This document shows, piece after piece, positions 8,581 to 18,048 of a stretch of DNA of 64,000 nucleotides; within the stretch, counting starts at the first letter, position 1; every line of letters starts with the position of its first letter. Made by a program: the position numbers and the translations under genes. Origin of the DNA: Dolichospermum sp. FACHB-1091 (GTDB taxonomy: Bacteria > Cyanobacteriota > Cyanobacteriia > Cyanobacteriales > Nostocaceae); contig NZ_JACJSB010000003.1 in assembly GCF_014697585.1 (NCBI RefSeq), positions 62,001 through 126,000 on the forward strand. Direction: 5' to 3'. A model generated the notes under the pieces. It was not told the DNA's origin. It ran no database searches and worked only from the letters and a program-made list of their open reading frames with translations.

Positions 8581-8642
8581 AGGGTGCATCAGATATCAAA
8601 AATCCACTTATTTGCCTGATTTTTGCGGTAGTCATGCACCTT
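8581..8642. repeat. imperfect inverted-repeat element
   Basis: AGGGTGCAT (8581-8589) pairs with ATGCACCTT (8634-8642). Inside, AAAAATC pairs with GATTTTT, giving a long imperfect hairpin. It resembles the dispersed palindromic elements common in cyanobacterial spacers. A solo TGCGTAAGTCC end (8657-8667) of another repeat family lies just after it. Confidence 0.55.
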
Positions 8643-8835
8643 ACCAATGTGCCAGTTGCGTAAGTCCTGGGAATATTGAAGATTAATTTTAAACGCATCC
8701 ATCACAATTTGGTGGAGAAAAAATATAACCTCTCTTTTTATAAAAAAGTTAATATACAATTGAGATGCCCCCTGGGGGGATTTGCTTTTGTGATATTGTG
8801 AGATAAGTAAAGTTTAGTAACAAATATTAAAAACT

Positions 8836-9567
8836 TTGATTAATCATACATTCTCTTTATATACGGCTACTAACCCGACCTTAGATATTGGTGATGGTGT
8901 TAAAAATACCTCTTTAGTAAACTTGATATCTTCCCGACAAAATTGGTTAGTATTTGCAGCATCAGTATTTTTAGTATCAGTACCAGTGTTTGTGGAAGCA
9001 CCATTAGTAAGATCATTTCCTGCGCTAAGTGTATTTTTAACAGGCTCTTTACTCTGGATCAGTATGAGATTAATGTCAAGTTCACGAACCTATTTATGGG
9101 GAGATTTACTCTTTGGGTTTAGCTGGACTTGGTTGACAGGGGCAATTTATTGGGGTTGGTTAAGATATGAACCAATCTGGCATATACCCATAGAATCACT
9201 AGGATTACCCTTTGCTTTGTGGTGTTTACGCAAAAATTGGGGTAAAATCGGCAATTGGTTCTATTTAGGTTCTTTGCTGGGGACAGTTTTAACCGATATT
9301 TATTTTTATTTAGTAGATTTGATGCCCTATTGGCGACAAATTATGAGAACATCCCCGGCAGGAGCTTCACAAATCTTACAAAATGCCTTAGAACAAGTCG
9401 AAACACCCTGGGGAGAAGGCTGGGCGGTTATTCTTGCCCTGATACTGATGACAGTGGGAACAGTCTCTTTACTGAATAAACAATGCCATTGGTATGCCTT
9501 TGGAGGGGCAATTTTGAGTACAATTCTAGTAGACAGTCTATTCTTAATAGCAGCGGTTCTAGCGTGA
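8836..9567 (+). CDS. DUF3120 family integral membrane protein
   Basis: Cyanobacterial membrane protein of the DUF3120 family; function unknown. The 243-residue product has about six hydrophobic segments, beginning with LVFAASVFLVSVPVFVEAPLV near residue 38 and ending with GGAILSTILVDSLFLIAAVLA. A TG-rich central part (GFSWTWLTGAIYWGWLRYEPIWHIPIE) is characteristic. The listed start is a TTG codon. The conserved part begins at SSRQNWLVFAAS, so a later start such as TTG at 8923 is possible. It is followed by psbU after 315 bp, so cotranscription is doubtful. The 9568-9882 spacer shows no other gene. Confidence 0.85.
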   Translation: MINHTFSLYTATNPTLDIGDGVKNTSLVNLISSRQNWLVFAASVFLVSVPVFVEAPLVRSFPALSVFLTGSLLWISMRLMSSSRTYLWGDLLFGFSWTWLTGAIYWGWLRYEPIWHIPIESLGLPFALWCLRKNWGKIGNWFYLGSLLGTVLTDIYFYLVDLMPYWRQIMRTSPAGASQILQNALEQVETPWGEGWAVILALILMTVGTVSLLNKQCHWYAFGGAILSTILVDSLFLIAAVLA

Positions 9568-9882
9568 AATTCCCATCACTGGGGAAAACACCCAAAAATA
9601 GGCGCGTAAGTGCTATGAGGAAGAATTTTTGGCAAAAGTCAAAGTAAACCAAATAGTAGTGAATATTGTGGATATTGATACGCTGTATATTAGTTCTTGA
9701 TGACTGTTGTGCAAGCTCCCAAGCTAAAACGAAGAAGCTAAACCATGACAAAACCAGGATTAAGTTAGAATAGAAACTGCTCTAACAACCTGAAAATTCA
9801 GGCTTATGCCCTACGGTTTATGGCTTGTGGCTGCAAATAATCAACAATTTAATTGCTGTTTGATAGAAAGAGGTAAAAAATC

Positions 9883-10311
9883 GTGAAAGGATTGGTGCGT
9901 TTATTCACTGTATTTACATTGTTGCTAGGTTGTTGGGGAATATTGGGAACTACCCAAACAGCCCAAGCTTTTAGTTTCAATAGCTTTGTGGGTAATCAAG
10001 TTCCTGTTTTAGCAGTTGCCCGCCAAAACAAAGCAGATCAGAAACTGGGAACGGACTTTGGTAAAAAAATTGATTTGAATAATACCAATATCGCTGCTTT
10101 CCAAAAGTATCCAGGACTATATCCCACCTTGGGCAGTACAATTATCAAAAATGCTCCCTACAAAAAAGTAGAGGATGTATTAAATATCCCAGAATTGAGC
10201 GATAGACAAAAAGTACTTTTGCAAGCCAACTTGGATAATTTCACCGTGACAGAATTTGAGCCTAACTTCAACGAAGGTGATGATCGCATTAACAACGGTA
10301 TCTACAGATAA
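9883..10311 (+). CDS. psbU: photosystem II extrinsic protein PsbU (12 kDa)
   Basis: Lumenal extrinsic subunit of photosystem II that stabilises the oxygen-evolving complex together with PsbO and PsbV. The 142-residue precursor has an N-terminal signal peptide ([18 protein letters not shown], cleavage probably after TAQA). The mature part contains the family signature [23 protein letters not shown] and the helix-hairpin-helix-like [16 protein letters not shown]. The start is GTG with AGAGG eight bases upstream. Length fits the family. It is followed by a tandem-repeat spacer before nadB. Confidence 0.97.
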   Translation: MKGLVRLFTVFTLLLGCWGILGTTQTAQAFSFNSFVGNQVPVLAVARQNKADQKLGTDFGKKIDLNNTNIAAFQKYPGLYPTLGSTIIKNAPYKKVEDVLNIPELSDRQKVLLQANLDNFTVTEFEPNFNEGDDRINNGIYR

Positions 10312-10317
10312 CCCTAG

Positions 10318-10452
10318 TTGGTAATTGGTAATTGGTGATTGGTAGAGGTAAGCGGCAAGAAGTTTCATAGATTTCCCCATTACCCATGACCCATGACCAA
10401 TTACCTATTACCCATTACCCATTACCTATTACCTATTACCTATTACCTCACC
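10318..10452. repeat. tandem heptamer array (ATTACCT/ATTGGTA)
   Basis: Units of AATTGGT (10320-10340) are followed by a run of ATTACCC/ATTACCT units (10378-10448), at least eight in tandem at the end. The array is open in the nadB frame, which would add about 20 repeat-encoded residues to the enzyme if a start inside the array were used. Confidence 0.85.
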
Positions 10453-12129
10453 TTGTCTGATATAGATATTCCTAACCAATTTGATGTTTTAGTAGTCGGT
10501 GCTGGTGCAGCAGGACTATATACAGCCCTATGTTTACCAGCATCCTTACAAGTCGGCTTAATTACTAAAGAAACAGTTTCCCTATCCGCTAGTGATTGGG
10601 CGCAAGGTGGTATAGCCGCAGCCGTGTCCCCGGAAGATTCGCCCAAACTGCATATTGAAGACACCTTAAAAGCCGGGGCGGGTTTATGTGATCTGGATGC
10701 TGTAAAATTTTTAGCTGAACAAGCTCCCAGTTGTATTCAATCCCTGGTTAATTTAGGGGTCGCTTTTGATCGTCATGACAGTAACTTAGCCTTAACCTTA
10801 GAAGCAGCCCATTCTCGTCCTCGTGTTCTCCATGCGGCTGATACCACTGGTAGGGAAGTTACAACTACCCTGAAAAATCAAGTTCTACGTCGTCAGAATA
10901 TCACAGTAATTCAGCAAGCTTTGGCTTTGAGTTTGTGGATAGAATCTCAAACCGGTCAATGTTTGGGAATTAGCCTATTTTATCACGGTAAAATTACCTG
11001 GATTAGAGCCGGAGCAGTAATTTTAGCTACTGGTGGCGGTGGTCAAGTATTTGCCCAAACTACTAACCCAGAGGTAAGTACAGGTGATGGTGTGGCCATT
11101 GCTTGGCGGGCGGGGGCGATTCTTCGGGATTTAGAATTTGTCCAGTTTCATCCTACAGCCTTGAGTAAACCGGGACGTTTTCTCATTAGTGAAGCCGTAC
11201 GCGGTGAAGGGGCGCACCTTGTAGATGATACCGGGCGACGTTTTGCTTTTGATTACCACCCAGCCGGGGAATTAGCACCGCGAGATGTGGTGAGTCGAGC
11301 AATTTTTAGTCATTTACAAAATACCGCCTCTGACCCGGCTACAGCCCATGTTTGGTTAGATCTGCGCCCTATTCCCCCTGAGAAAATTCGTCATCGTTTC
11401 CCCAATATCATCGCCGTTTGTCAACGTTGGGGTATTGATGTCTTTAATCAACCCATTCCCGTTTCTCCCGCTGCCCATTATTGGATGGGTGGTATTCTCA
11501 CAGATGTGACTAATTCGACCAATATTCCCGGTTTATACGCTGTTGGAGAAACCGCTAGTACGGGGGTACATGGTGCAAATCGTTTAGCCAGTAATTCTCT
11601 TTTAGAATGTATTGTCTTTGGGGCGCAAATGGCTAATCTTGATCATGAAAAATTGATAATTCAAAAACAGAAATCTGTTAACTTTATTAAAAATGGAAAT
11701 TTTGCAGTTAACCCGTCTGCAATTGATTGGGAAAATCAACAAAGACAATTAACAGAAATTCGCCAAAATTTACCCCGTCTAGTCTGGAAAAGTGCGGGTA
11801 TTTGTCGAGAAAAATCAAGTTTAGAAAATGCCATTTTGCAAATCAAATCTTGGCAAAAAGACTTTGCAGCTTTACCTTTAAGTCAATTATTATTAAGTTT
11901 ACAGCCTGGACAATCAGTTAATTTTCAACAACCGAAAATTGAAAAGGAATTGCGGCTTTGGGCAGAAACTCGTAATTTATTAGATGTGGCCGAATTAATT
12001 CTCAAAAGTGCTGTTTTTAGAACTGAAAGCCGTGGTGGACATTATCGTTTAGATTATCCACAAACTGATCCTAATTGGCAAGTGCATACTCTGGTGAAAA
12101 ATCAGGAATGGGTAATGGGTAATAGCTGA
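10453..12129 (+). CDS. nadB: L-aspartate oxidase
   Basis: Flavoenzyme oxidising L-aspartate to iminoaspartate, the first step of de novo NAD synthesis with quinolinate synthase NadA. The product shows the FAD-binding GAGAAGLYTAL near residues 16-26, HAADTTGREV, the ATGGGGQVFAQTTNPEVSTGDG block, EFVQFHPTAL, EAVRGEGAHLVD, RDVVSRAI and the C-terminal GETASTGVHGANRLASNSLLE motif. Together these identify NadB rather than succinate dehydrogenase. The open frame extends upstream to an ATG at 10393, but those 20 residues (NYLLPITHYLLPITYYL) are encoded by tandem DNA repeats. The TTG at 10453, just before DIDIPNQFDVLVVGAG, is the better start and gives 558 residues. Confidence 0.95.
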   Translation: MSDIDIPNQFDVLVVGAGAAGLYTALCLPASLQVGLITKETVSLSASDWAQGGIAAAVSPEDSPKLHIEDTLKAGAGLCDLDAVKFLAEQAPSCIQSLVNLGVAFDRHDSNLALTLEAAHSRPRVLHAADTTGREVTTTLKNQVLRRQNITVIQQALALSLWIESQTGQCLGISLFYHGKITWIRAGAVILATGGGGQVFAQTTNPEVSTGDGVAIAWRAGAILRDLEFVQFHPTALSKPGRFLISEAVRGEGAHLVDDTGRRFAFDYHPAGELAPRDVVSRAIFSHLQNTASDPATAHVWLDLRPIPPEKIRHRFPNIIAVCQRWGIDVFNQPIPVSPAAHYWMGGILTDVTNSTNIPGLYAVGETASTGVHGANRLASNSLLECIVFGAQMANLDHEKLIIQKQKSVNFIKNGNFAVNPSAIDWENQQRQLTEIRQNLPRLVWKSAGICREKSSLENAILQIKSWQKDFAALPLSQLLLSLQPGQSVNFQQPKIEKELRLWAETRNLLDVAELILKSAVFRTESRGGHYRLDYPQTDPNWQVHTLVKNQEWVMGNS

Positions 12130-12177
12130 TATAGCGGACGGAAGATGGGTTATATGGATGCACTCAAATCAATACGT

Positions 12178-15100
12178 CTATTCAAATCTGTCTTCAGTAT
12201 ATGCGTTGATAGATCGGGGTCTAACTGTTTGCCAGGGATATCGAGGTTGTAACTTGTTTAACGGGAAACTACCAAGACGATTTTCAATATGATTTTTTTC
12301 TTCATCAGTGATGTTAAACATGGTGTAAACAGTTGCATCAATTTGGTTAAGAGCATTGAAAAAATCGGATTCAACTTCTTGAAAATCAGCAAATCGCCGG
12401 CGATAGGTTTGCATCAAAGTGATATAATCTTGAGGCACATTCAATTTTTGAATGGTGGCTCTAGAAATAGATTCATCAGTGCTATTAGTTAAGAGTAAAT
12501 AAACCAACTCGGCTAAATCAGCATTGACCAGTTCTATGGAAAACAAACCTGTGCGAATACAGTTATTATCCAAGATTAATTCTTCTGCTAATACGTCTTC
12601 TTTACTCCAGTTAGAAAAGTTTAAACCCAAACGGCGATCGCTCAACCTGTACCGACTGGTGAGAATTTGTGTTTCCACTTTGGATAACAACCACTCCTTG
12701 GGATTTTTTCTGGCAATACTAGCTAAACGAGCTAGATTATTATACCCATCTACTAATTGCTGTTCTATATCAGGTTCTAAATTTCTCACCCAGGGTAAAG
12801 TTTCAAGAGTTCGAGGATAAAAAGTTGTTCGTGAAGATCCTTCTAACACTCCTGAACGTAATCTTATAGCCCAATAGAAACGAACAAGTTTACTATTCAG
12901 ATACGCTGCAACTGCCTCTATTAATGGTCCGTCGGGTTTAGGCAAGGCAACGATAACTGTATCAATTGCTGCTAAAATCTGCTCATTGCTGTTGCTGGAT
13001 ACTATTGCAGAAGTTGGAGCAAGAGTAAACTTAGCAACTGCAAGAAAATTATCATAAGCTTGATCAGCCCAAAGACTAAGTTTTCCGTAGGGTCTGTTCT
13101 TAACAGCTTCAAGATCAACCCAACCGGTAAACTCCCCAGCCCAACCCATTGATATACTGCGTCCAGCAATGACCTGAACGGCACTTGCTCCTGTAGATTC
13201 TGGGGTAACTTCTGTTCCACCTCTTTGAATGCCATAGGTAAACCAAAATGGGCGGTTATTTCGGCTGATTTGTTTTGCAACTGCTTCTTTTAATTCAACA
13301 ACGTTTGCACCATTACCGTTTGGATAAAGTTTTTTGAGTATTGGAACATCATTAGGATGCAATAATGGCAACAAATAATCTCCCCACAAACCTTCTGTGG
13401 GATTACTTGGATCAATAGCAGTAATTCTTGGACTAATTTTGGCATCAAAAAAATCCTTGTATTTAATTTTCACCGATTTTTCATTACTTGGCCATTTTGA
13501 CGGTACATAAACTTCAATTTCATCATCTTCTTGGGCTGATGTTTTTTCAATTACTAACAACATAGGAATTACATTTGCATCCCACTGTTTTCCAGCAAAT
13601 TCTAGCCAAACTATTTTTCTTAATGCTGCATTTTGTCTGGGATAAAGAAGTTTCCAAACCTTTGCGGCTGCTTCTGAATTAGCATAGCCACCACTTACCA
13701 CCATGCCTAAAAAACCACCCGGTTCTAGCCATTCTGTCAAAGAACGATAGAGAAAAACTAAACCTGTATCGGCATTTTGTCCCCAGACTTGTTGCCATAG
13801 TCCTTTCATTTCCTCGCCATATTTTACCCGTTCTGCACGAATGTAAGGCGGATTTCCGAGAATGTATTTCCACTGACTGCGATCGCGTTCCAATGATCCA
13901 GGAGATAAAAAATCTTCTCCTAAAATCGAAACCAAATCATCATCCCGCAGCAAACTGTTTAAGTTATAAACATAAATATTGGGAATATCTGTTTGATTTC
14001 TAGAAGGTTTAAATCTTATCATTGCCCACATTAATTGAAAGTGGCTGATAAAAGCAGCAAATGGATTCAGATCAAACCCCCAAACATTTTTTTGTAGCTC
14101 TTGCAATACAAAATCTACATCTAAATCTCTCGCTTTTGCATCTTCTAAACAGCGATGAACATAGCGCACGAGAAATGAACCACTGCCACAGGAGGGATCT
14201 AGTAATTTTCCTTCTTCGTGACTGAAAACTGTTTGTTCTAATAACCAATCAACAATTGCAGGAGGTGTATAAAATTCTCCTAAGCGTTTGCGTTTTGCAG
14301 CAGGTAAAAATGCTTGATAAATGTCTCCTAAGATTTCTTCAGACAACCCCGAAAAATCATAAGCATTAAATCGAAGAATCAGACGTTGCAAGGCTTCATT
14401 TAATGCTCCATTTGTTTCATAAATCCAATCAAACACATTTTGTTCAAATGGCTCATGATACAGCCGCCCCAAATCCTCAGCAACCAGTTGTACTAATGCC
14501 TTTGCATCTCCGATTAGTTGATCAACAAACGCTGACCAATCTTGTGGACCACCATTAGAAAGTCGTCGTCTATTGGTTAATCCCAAATCTTCTACCAATC
14601 GTAAAAATAAAACTCGTGCAATCAATACAGCTACAGAATCAGCTGCAAATGCTTCCCTAATTCTTTCTTGCGCTTGTTGACCTTTTGCATTAACTTCTCG
14701 ACCATATTGATCTTCAAACTGAGGTAAAATATCCTCACATAAATGCCTTTCAAAATTAAACTTACGTTTCAGGCGCATCATTGCTCGACGTTTACTATCT
14801 TCTGTCGCAGATGCTAAATTGCCCTCAGCTTCTTTTTCTTGCTGCTTAAAATATTCATAATTTTTACTTAATTCTGCAATAACATCTTCTGCGGCAGCGT
14901 TTAATTCTGTAAAACTAATTTGTAAATCTTTTCGTAATTGATTTAAAGTATCATTTTCATCAAGTTTTAAATAAATATAAGGTAGTTTTCCCTCAATAAA
15001 AGTTTGCCATTGATTATTGTGAGATGCTTGTGAATAAGCAATAAATTTGAGGGTTTCTCTCAATTCTTCAAAAGTAATATTAGATAAAAAAATTGGATTT

Positions 15101-15489
15101 TCTAATCCTTCAACAGCCTCACCTGTTGGCATAACAATCCAAAGATAGTGAGCCGTCAGAAATACAACATAACGAGTTAAACCTTCAACATATTTGCGTT
15201 TTTGATTCCATAACTTTTGTCGTCCGGGTTCTGTAGTCAGTTCTTTATCATCTTTTTTTAAATCACCCACAACCCAAGCAATTTTTTCAGAGGTTAAAAG
15301 CTTAATATCTGGATATCCTCCTCCACCTGCATCCTCTGTGACAACATAATCTTTAGGATAATCAAGCAATCCTGCCAAAAAATCTCGGACATCTGGATTG
15401 TAGGATCTTTCTGGCCTATTCCACTCTAAAGCCAGCCATTTTTCTAATGGGTTCAGTGGTTTTTTTGATGGTCTACTATTTTTAGGCAC
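12178..15489 (-). CDS. type IIG restriction enzyme / N6-adenine methyltransferase
   Basis: Large single-chain restriction-modification enzyme of 1103 residues. The N-terminal part has a PD-(D/E)XK-like nuclease core (GYPDIK at 59-63, GDLKK at 75-79). A helical linker follows. The methyltransferase domain has the SAM-binding DPSCGSGSF (431-439) and catalytic NPPY (546-549). The C-terminal 400 residues include a likely target-recognition region with the GIQRGGTEV and FYPRTLETLPWV motifs common in this family. The start is GTG with AGAGG upstream. It stands alone, convergent with nadB (48 bp apart), with no partner subunit needed. Recognition sequence cannot be predicted. The gene looks intact. 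Confidence 0.9.
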   Translation of the reverse strand: MPKNSRPSKKPLNPLEKWLALEWNRPERSYNPDVRDFLAGLLDYPKDYVVTEDAGGGGYPDIKLLTSEKIAWVVGDLKKDDKELTTEPGRQKLWNQKRKYVEGLTRYVVFLTAHYLWIVMPTGEAVEGLENPIFLSNITFEELRETLKFIAYSQASHNNQWQTFIEGKLPYIYLKLDENDTLNQLRKDLQISFTELNAAAEDVIAELSKNYEYFKQQEKEAEGNLASATEDSKRRAMMRLKRKFNFERHLCEDILPQFEDQYGREVNAKGQQAQERIREAFAADSVAVLIARVLFLRLVEDLGLTNRRRLSNGGPQDWSAFVDQLIGDAKALVQLVAEDLGRLYHEPFEQNVFDWIYETNGALNEALQRLILRFNAYDFSGLSEEILGDIYQAFLPAAKRKRLGEFYTPPAIVDWLLEQTVFSHEEGKLLDPSCGSGSFLVRYVHRCLEDAKARDLDVDFVLQELQKNVWGFDLNPFAAFISHFQLMWAMIRFKPSRNQTDIPNIYVYNLNSLLRDDDLVSILGEDFLSPGSLERDRSQWKYILGNPPYIRAERVKYGEEMKGLWQQVWGQNADTGLVFLYRSLTEWLEPGGFLGMVVSGGYANSEAAAKVWKLLYPRQNAALRKIVWLEFAGKQWDANVIPMLLVIEKTSAQEDDEIEVYVPSKWPSNEKSVKIKYKDFFDAKISPRITAIDPSNPTEGLWGDYLLPLLHPNDVPILKKLYPNGNGANVVELKEAVAKQISRNNRPFWFTYGIQRGGTEVTPESTGASAVQVIAGRSISMGWAGEFTGWVDLEAVKNRPYGKLSLWADQAYDNFLAVAKFTLAPTSAIVSSNSNEQILAAIDTVIVALPKPDGPLIEAVAAYLNSKLVRFYWAIRLRSGVLEGSSRTTFYPRTLETLPWVRNLEPDIEQQLVDGYNNLARLASIARKNPKEWLLSKVETQILTSRYRLSDRRLGLNFSNWSKEDVLAEELILDNNCIRTGLFSIELVNADLAELVYLLLTNSTDESISRATIQKLNVPQDYITLMQTYRRRFADFQEVESDFFNALNQIDATVYTMFNITDEEKNHIENRLGSFPLNKLQPRYPWQTVRPRSINAYTEDRFE

Positions 15490-15526
15490 AGTCTAACCTC
15501 TTTATATTTTAGTGATGATTGATATT

Positions 15527-15555
15527 CTAATATACAACAGATTAGTATTATGCAA
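15527..15555 (-). promoter_or_regulatory. possible promoter of the type IIG gene
   Basis: On the minus strand TTGCAT (15555-15550) and TATTAG (15532-15527) are separated by 17 bases, about 40 bp before the GTG start. The -35 box is good and the -10 box is weak. The rest of the 15490-15748 spacer shows no gene. Confidence 0.3.
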
Positions 15556-15748
15556 TCTGCTTGCAGCAGCACCTCCCTATCCCTCACCCTTTACTTTCTA
15601 TTTTAATAAGCGATCGCTACTAAAGAATATCATTATTTTCTGAGGTAACAGGCAAGGGAAACAGGAAAAGCAGCAGAAAATTAATTAACTGTTTCTTGTT
15701 ACCTATTCCCCATAGACAATTACCACTGTTCAATGCCAAATAGTTGCA

Positions 15749-16738
15749 TTAGCGGAAATATTTAAAGTTTTTCGGACCTGTATAACCAGTGATTTTTCCT
15801 AGTTCTTCTAGATTTTGTACTCCACTATAGCTTTTACCATTAATAATCCAAGTTGGGAAACTTTCAATTTTTGCGGCTTTACATAATTCCGGTTTACCAT
15901 TGGGACTATCGTTGGCGCACTCTACCTTAGAATTGTCATTAATAATTTGATAAGCTTCTTTCCCGAAAAGTAGCTTTTGTTCGTGACAGTGGGGACACCA
16001 ATAGGCTACATATTCCTTAGCACCAGATTTAACCAGATGTTGGGCTAGGGCTATTTCCGCTTCTCCAGATTTAGTGGTAATTTCCCAGCCAAATTCAGGA
16101 TTTGGGTCTTGTTTTGGGGTAAAGGTGATTGCTGTAGGTTTTCCATCAGTTGATTCAGTAATACTACCTGATGGACTGATTTGAGAATAAATTCCTAAAG
16201 TCCCAATTAGCGTCACAATCGTTACAATTAAAGCGGTAAATAAAAGTTGTCCGCTATCTTCCCAATCCCTACCCATGACGGTTAATACTAGCATGATTAA
16301 TGCAAATAAGGCAGAGGCAATGCAGTAAAGACAAATAGCTTTCAGTTCAAATGCTAGTACATACATTAAGTATCCACTAAAAACAGACATAGCGATCGCT
16401 CCTATCAACAGCAACCACCAAGTCACATTTTCTAGTTGTTTCTGACTTTTTTGATTTTCCCCTGAGTTCAATGCCAAAGGAGCTAAAGCGAATATGAACA
16501 TACCAATGTATGCCAATAAACCAAATACAGGTAATGGTTGACCAAAAACTGTAGCCCAAGGACTGGAAAGGACATCTACACAACTCTTAACATTTTCTGG
16601 TGTAGTACAAACCGGGGTGCTGCCGGTCAGCTTTTCAAAAGTGAGATATCCTGTATTCAGGATACCAAAACCGGAGATCGCTCCAATGGCTGGACGCGAC
16701 CATTTATAAATACTAGGAGTAGAGCGACGACGAGTCAT
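15749..16738 (-). CDS. vitamin K epoxide reductase-like / thioredoxin-fold fusion
   Basis: Membrane enzyme for disulfide bond formation in the periplasm or lumen; it reoxidises its own thioredoxin-like domain with quinone as electron acceptor. Of the 329 residues, 1-185 form a VKOR domain of about five membrane helices with loop cysteines C44 and C53 and the active CLYC at 136-139. Residues about 215-329 form a thioredoxin/DsbA-like domain with CPHC at 248-251 and a further cysteine pair, C274 and C286. This architecture is known from cyanobacterial VKOR homologues. Start is ATG. btpA lies about 80 bp away, upstream on the minus strand. Confidence 0.93.
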   Translation of the reverse strand: MTRRRSTPSIYKWSRPAIGAISGFGILNTGYLTFEKLTGSTPVCTTPENVKSCVDVLSSPWATVFGQPLPVFGLLAYIGMFIFALAPLALNSGENQKSQKQLENVTWWLLLIGAIAMSVFSGYLMYVLAFELKAICLYCIASALFALIMLVLTVMGRDWEDSGQLLFTALIVTIVTLIGTLGIYSQISPSGSITESTDGKPTAITFTPKQDPNPEFGWEITTKSGEAEIALAQHLVKSGAKEYVAYWCPHCHEQKLLFGKEAYQIINDNSKVECANDSPNGKPELCKAAKIESFPTWIINGKSYSGVQNLEELGKITGYTGPKNFKYFR

Positions 16739-16745
16739 AATATTA

Positions 16746-16773
16746 GTGATTGGTAATTGGTAATTGGTAATTA
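16746..16773. repeat. TTGGTAA tandem units
   Basis: About three tandem ATTGGTA units lie in the spacer between the VKOR-like gene and the btpA-like gene. The unit is the same as in the psbU-nadB spacer. Confidence 0.7.
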
Positions 16774-16817
16774 ATTTAGAAATCTTCTCATCATCTAAAT
16801 CAGGTAAATCAAAAGCA

Positions 16818-17630
16818 TCATAGTTCAGACAATAGAGGTCTGCGGGCGGCTTCTACAAATTGACTGACGCGAATGGGGTCTATGGGTTGCTGAATTTGAC
16901 CATGACGTTTGAGAGAACTAGAAACAATCACCCCATCTGCTGCTTGTAGGAGAGTGCTAACATTTTCCCAACTTGCGCCACTACCAATAAAAACGGGAGT
17001 TCCAGCAGCCGCAGCACTAGCTAGTTCTAAATCTTTTTGATCAGGGGGACTACCTGTAGCCCAACCAGATAAAATTACCGCATCAGCCAAACCCCTTTCA
17101 ATAGTATCTTTTACCGCAACCGTCAGATCAGGAGAACTCAACGGACGGGCGTGTTTTACTAAAACATCAGCAAAAATTTTCACCTCAGATCCTAATTCTC
17201 GACGATACCGTAGTAATTGATGAGCTTCCCCTTCAATTAGTCCTTGATCCGTTGCCATTATACCTGTAAGTACATTAATACGAACAAATTGTGCATTAAC
17301 ACAACTAGCAACAGCGATCGCACTTCTGCCATCATTGCGTAACACATTTAACCCCACAGGCACAGTAACCAAATTCTGTATACGTTGTACAACCACAGTC
17401 ATAGCGCTGACAACAGCGGGGTCAACCTGATTTTTAGTAAATGGGGCATCAAAAAAATTCTCAACGATAATCCCATTAACCCCTCCACTAGCAAGGGCTG
17501 TAGCTTCTTGTTCAGCGCGGTCAATCACTGCTTTGAGACTACCTCCCCAACGGGCTGAAGTAGGTAAGGGTAGCAAATGCACTACGCCAATAATTGGGGT
17601 TCGGGTTTTAAATAACTGATATAAGTCCAC
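16818..17630 (-). CDS. btpA: BtpA/SgcQ family protein (photosystem I biogenesis)
   Basis: Homologue of BtpA, which in Synechocystis is a thylakoid-associated extrinsic protein needed for stable accumulation of photosystem I reaction-centre proteins. The 270-residue product is a TIM-barrel-like protein. It has the family segments IIGVVHLLPLPTSARWGG near residue 13, GVNGIIVENFFDAPF near 50, and ILSGWATGSPPDQKDLE near 185. The start is GTG. It is the first gene of a minus-strand pair with the VKOR-like gene. The family also includes non-photosynthetic sugar-related members (SgcQ), but the cyanobacterial context favours BtpA. Confidence 0.9.
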   Translation of the reverse strand: MDLYQLFKTRTPIIGVVHLLPLPTSARWGGSLKAVIDRAEQEATALASGGVNGIIVENFFDAPFTKNQVDPAVVSAMTVVVQRIQNLVTVPVGLNVLRNDGRSAIAVASCVNAQFVRINVLTGIMATDQGLIEGEAHQLLRYRRELGSEVKIFADVLVKHARPLSSPDLTVAVKDTIERGLADAVILSGWATGSPPDQKDLELASAAAAGTPVFIGSGASWENVSTLLQAADGVIVSSSLKRHGQIQQPIDPIRVSQFVEAARRPLLSEL

Positions 17631-17723
17631 GTTTTTAATTTACTTCGCACATTCTCAAACTCTTACTCTTTGCGCCTTAGCGCGAAACATAATTCATACC
17701 GACATTATGCAACGTCGGTTTTT

Positions 17724-17747
17724 CTGTTCCCTGTTCCCTGTTCCCTG
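17724..17747. repeat. TGTTCCC tandem units
   Basis: Three tandem copies of CTGTTCC lie in the 17631-18330 spacer, next to a solo GTAAGTCCTA end of the 41348/44015 repeat family. The complementary unit GGGAACA recurs near 50900, 52110 and 63910. Confidence 0.75.
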
Positions 17748-17856
17748 CTATAGTATGTAAGTCCTAAGCGGTTTTTTCATGGTCAGGTTGCAACCTCCTC
17801 CTCAAGATGGAAATTAACTTTCAACCTTCCCTAAGATATGTTAAGATAAAATCTGA

Positions 17857-18048
17857 TAGAAGAGAAGTTTGCCACTCACAAGATGCAAGGCAGCTTCCCG
17901 TCATTTGATTGTAAATGCCGGAGTAGCATTACTGCTTGATGGGCGTGGTCGCCAGTGCGATTTCCCGGTTGGGTAGCGGCTTCTCAAAACAGACCTCTAG
18001 GTCGGCTTCCCAATGGGTAAATTAACAAAGCCCACGCTGCGGTAATTT
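17857..18048 (+). ncRNA. candidate structured RNA upstream of rimO-crhR
   Basis: This GC-richer island in an AT-rich spacer folds well on paper. GAGAAG (17862-17867) pairs with CTTCTC (17980-17985). CCCGTC (17897-17902) pairs with GATGGG (17938-17943). GTAAATGC (17911-17918) pairs with GCATTAC (17926-17932) around a 7-base loop. TCGC/GCGA closes a CAGT tetraloop (17949-17960). GACC/GGTC forms a hairpin at 17992-18003, and TAAATTA/TAATTTA forms one at 18018-18048. A TAAGAT -10 box lies at 17842-17847. It could be an independent small RNA or part of a long rimO leader. I looked for 6S, SRP, RNase P, tmRNA and Yfr1 hallmarks and could not assign it to any. Ends are approximate. Confidence 0.4.

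Noticed and set aside
10378-10448. Regular repeats resembling a CRISPR array
   Set aside because: The units are 7-mers without spacers; this and similar tracts (17724-17747, 63900-63965) are tandem repeats, and no cas genes are present.
17857-18048. Assignment of the spacer RNA to 6S, SRP, RNase P or tmRNA
   Set aside because: Hallmark sequences of SRP, RNase P and tmRNA are absent, and the closing stem spans only about 125 nt, short for 6S RNA; no name was given.
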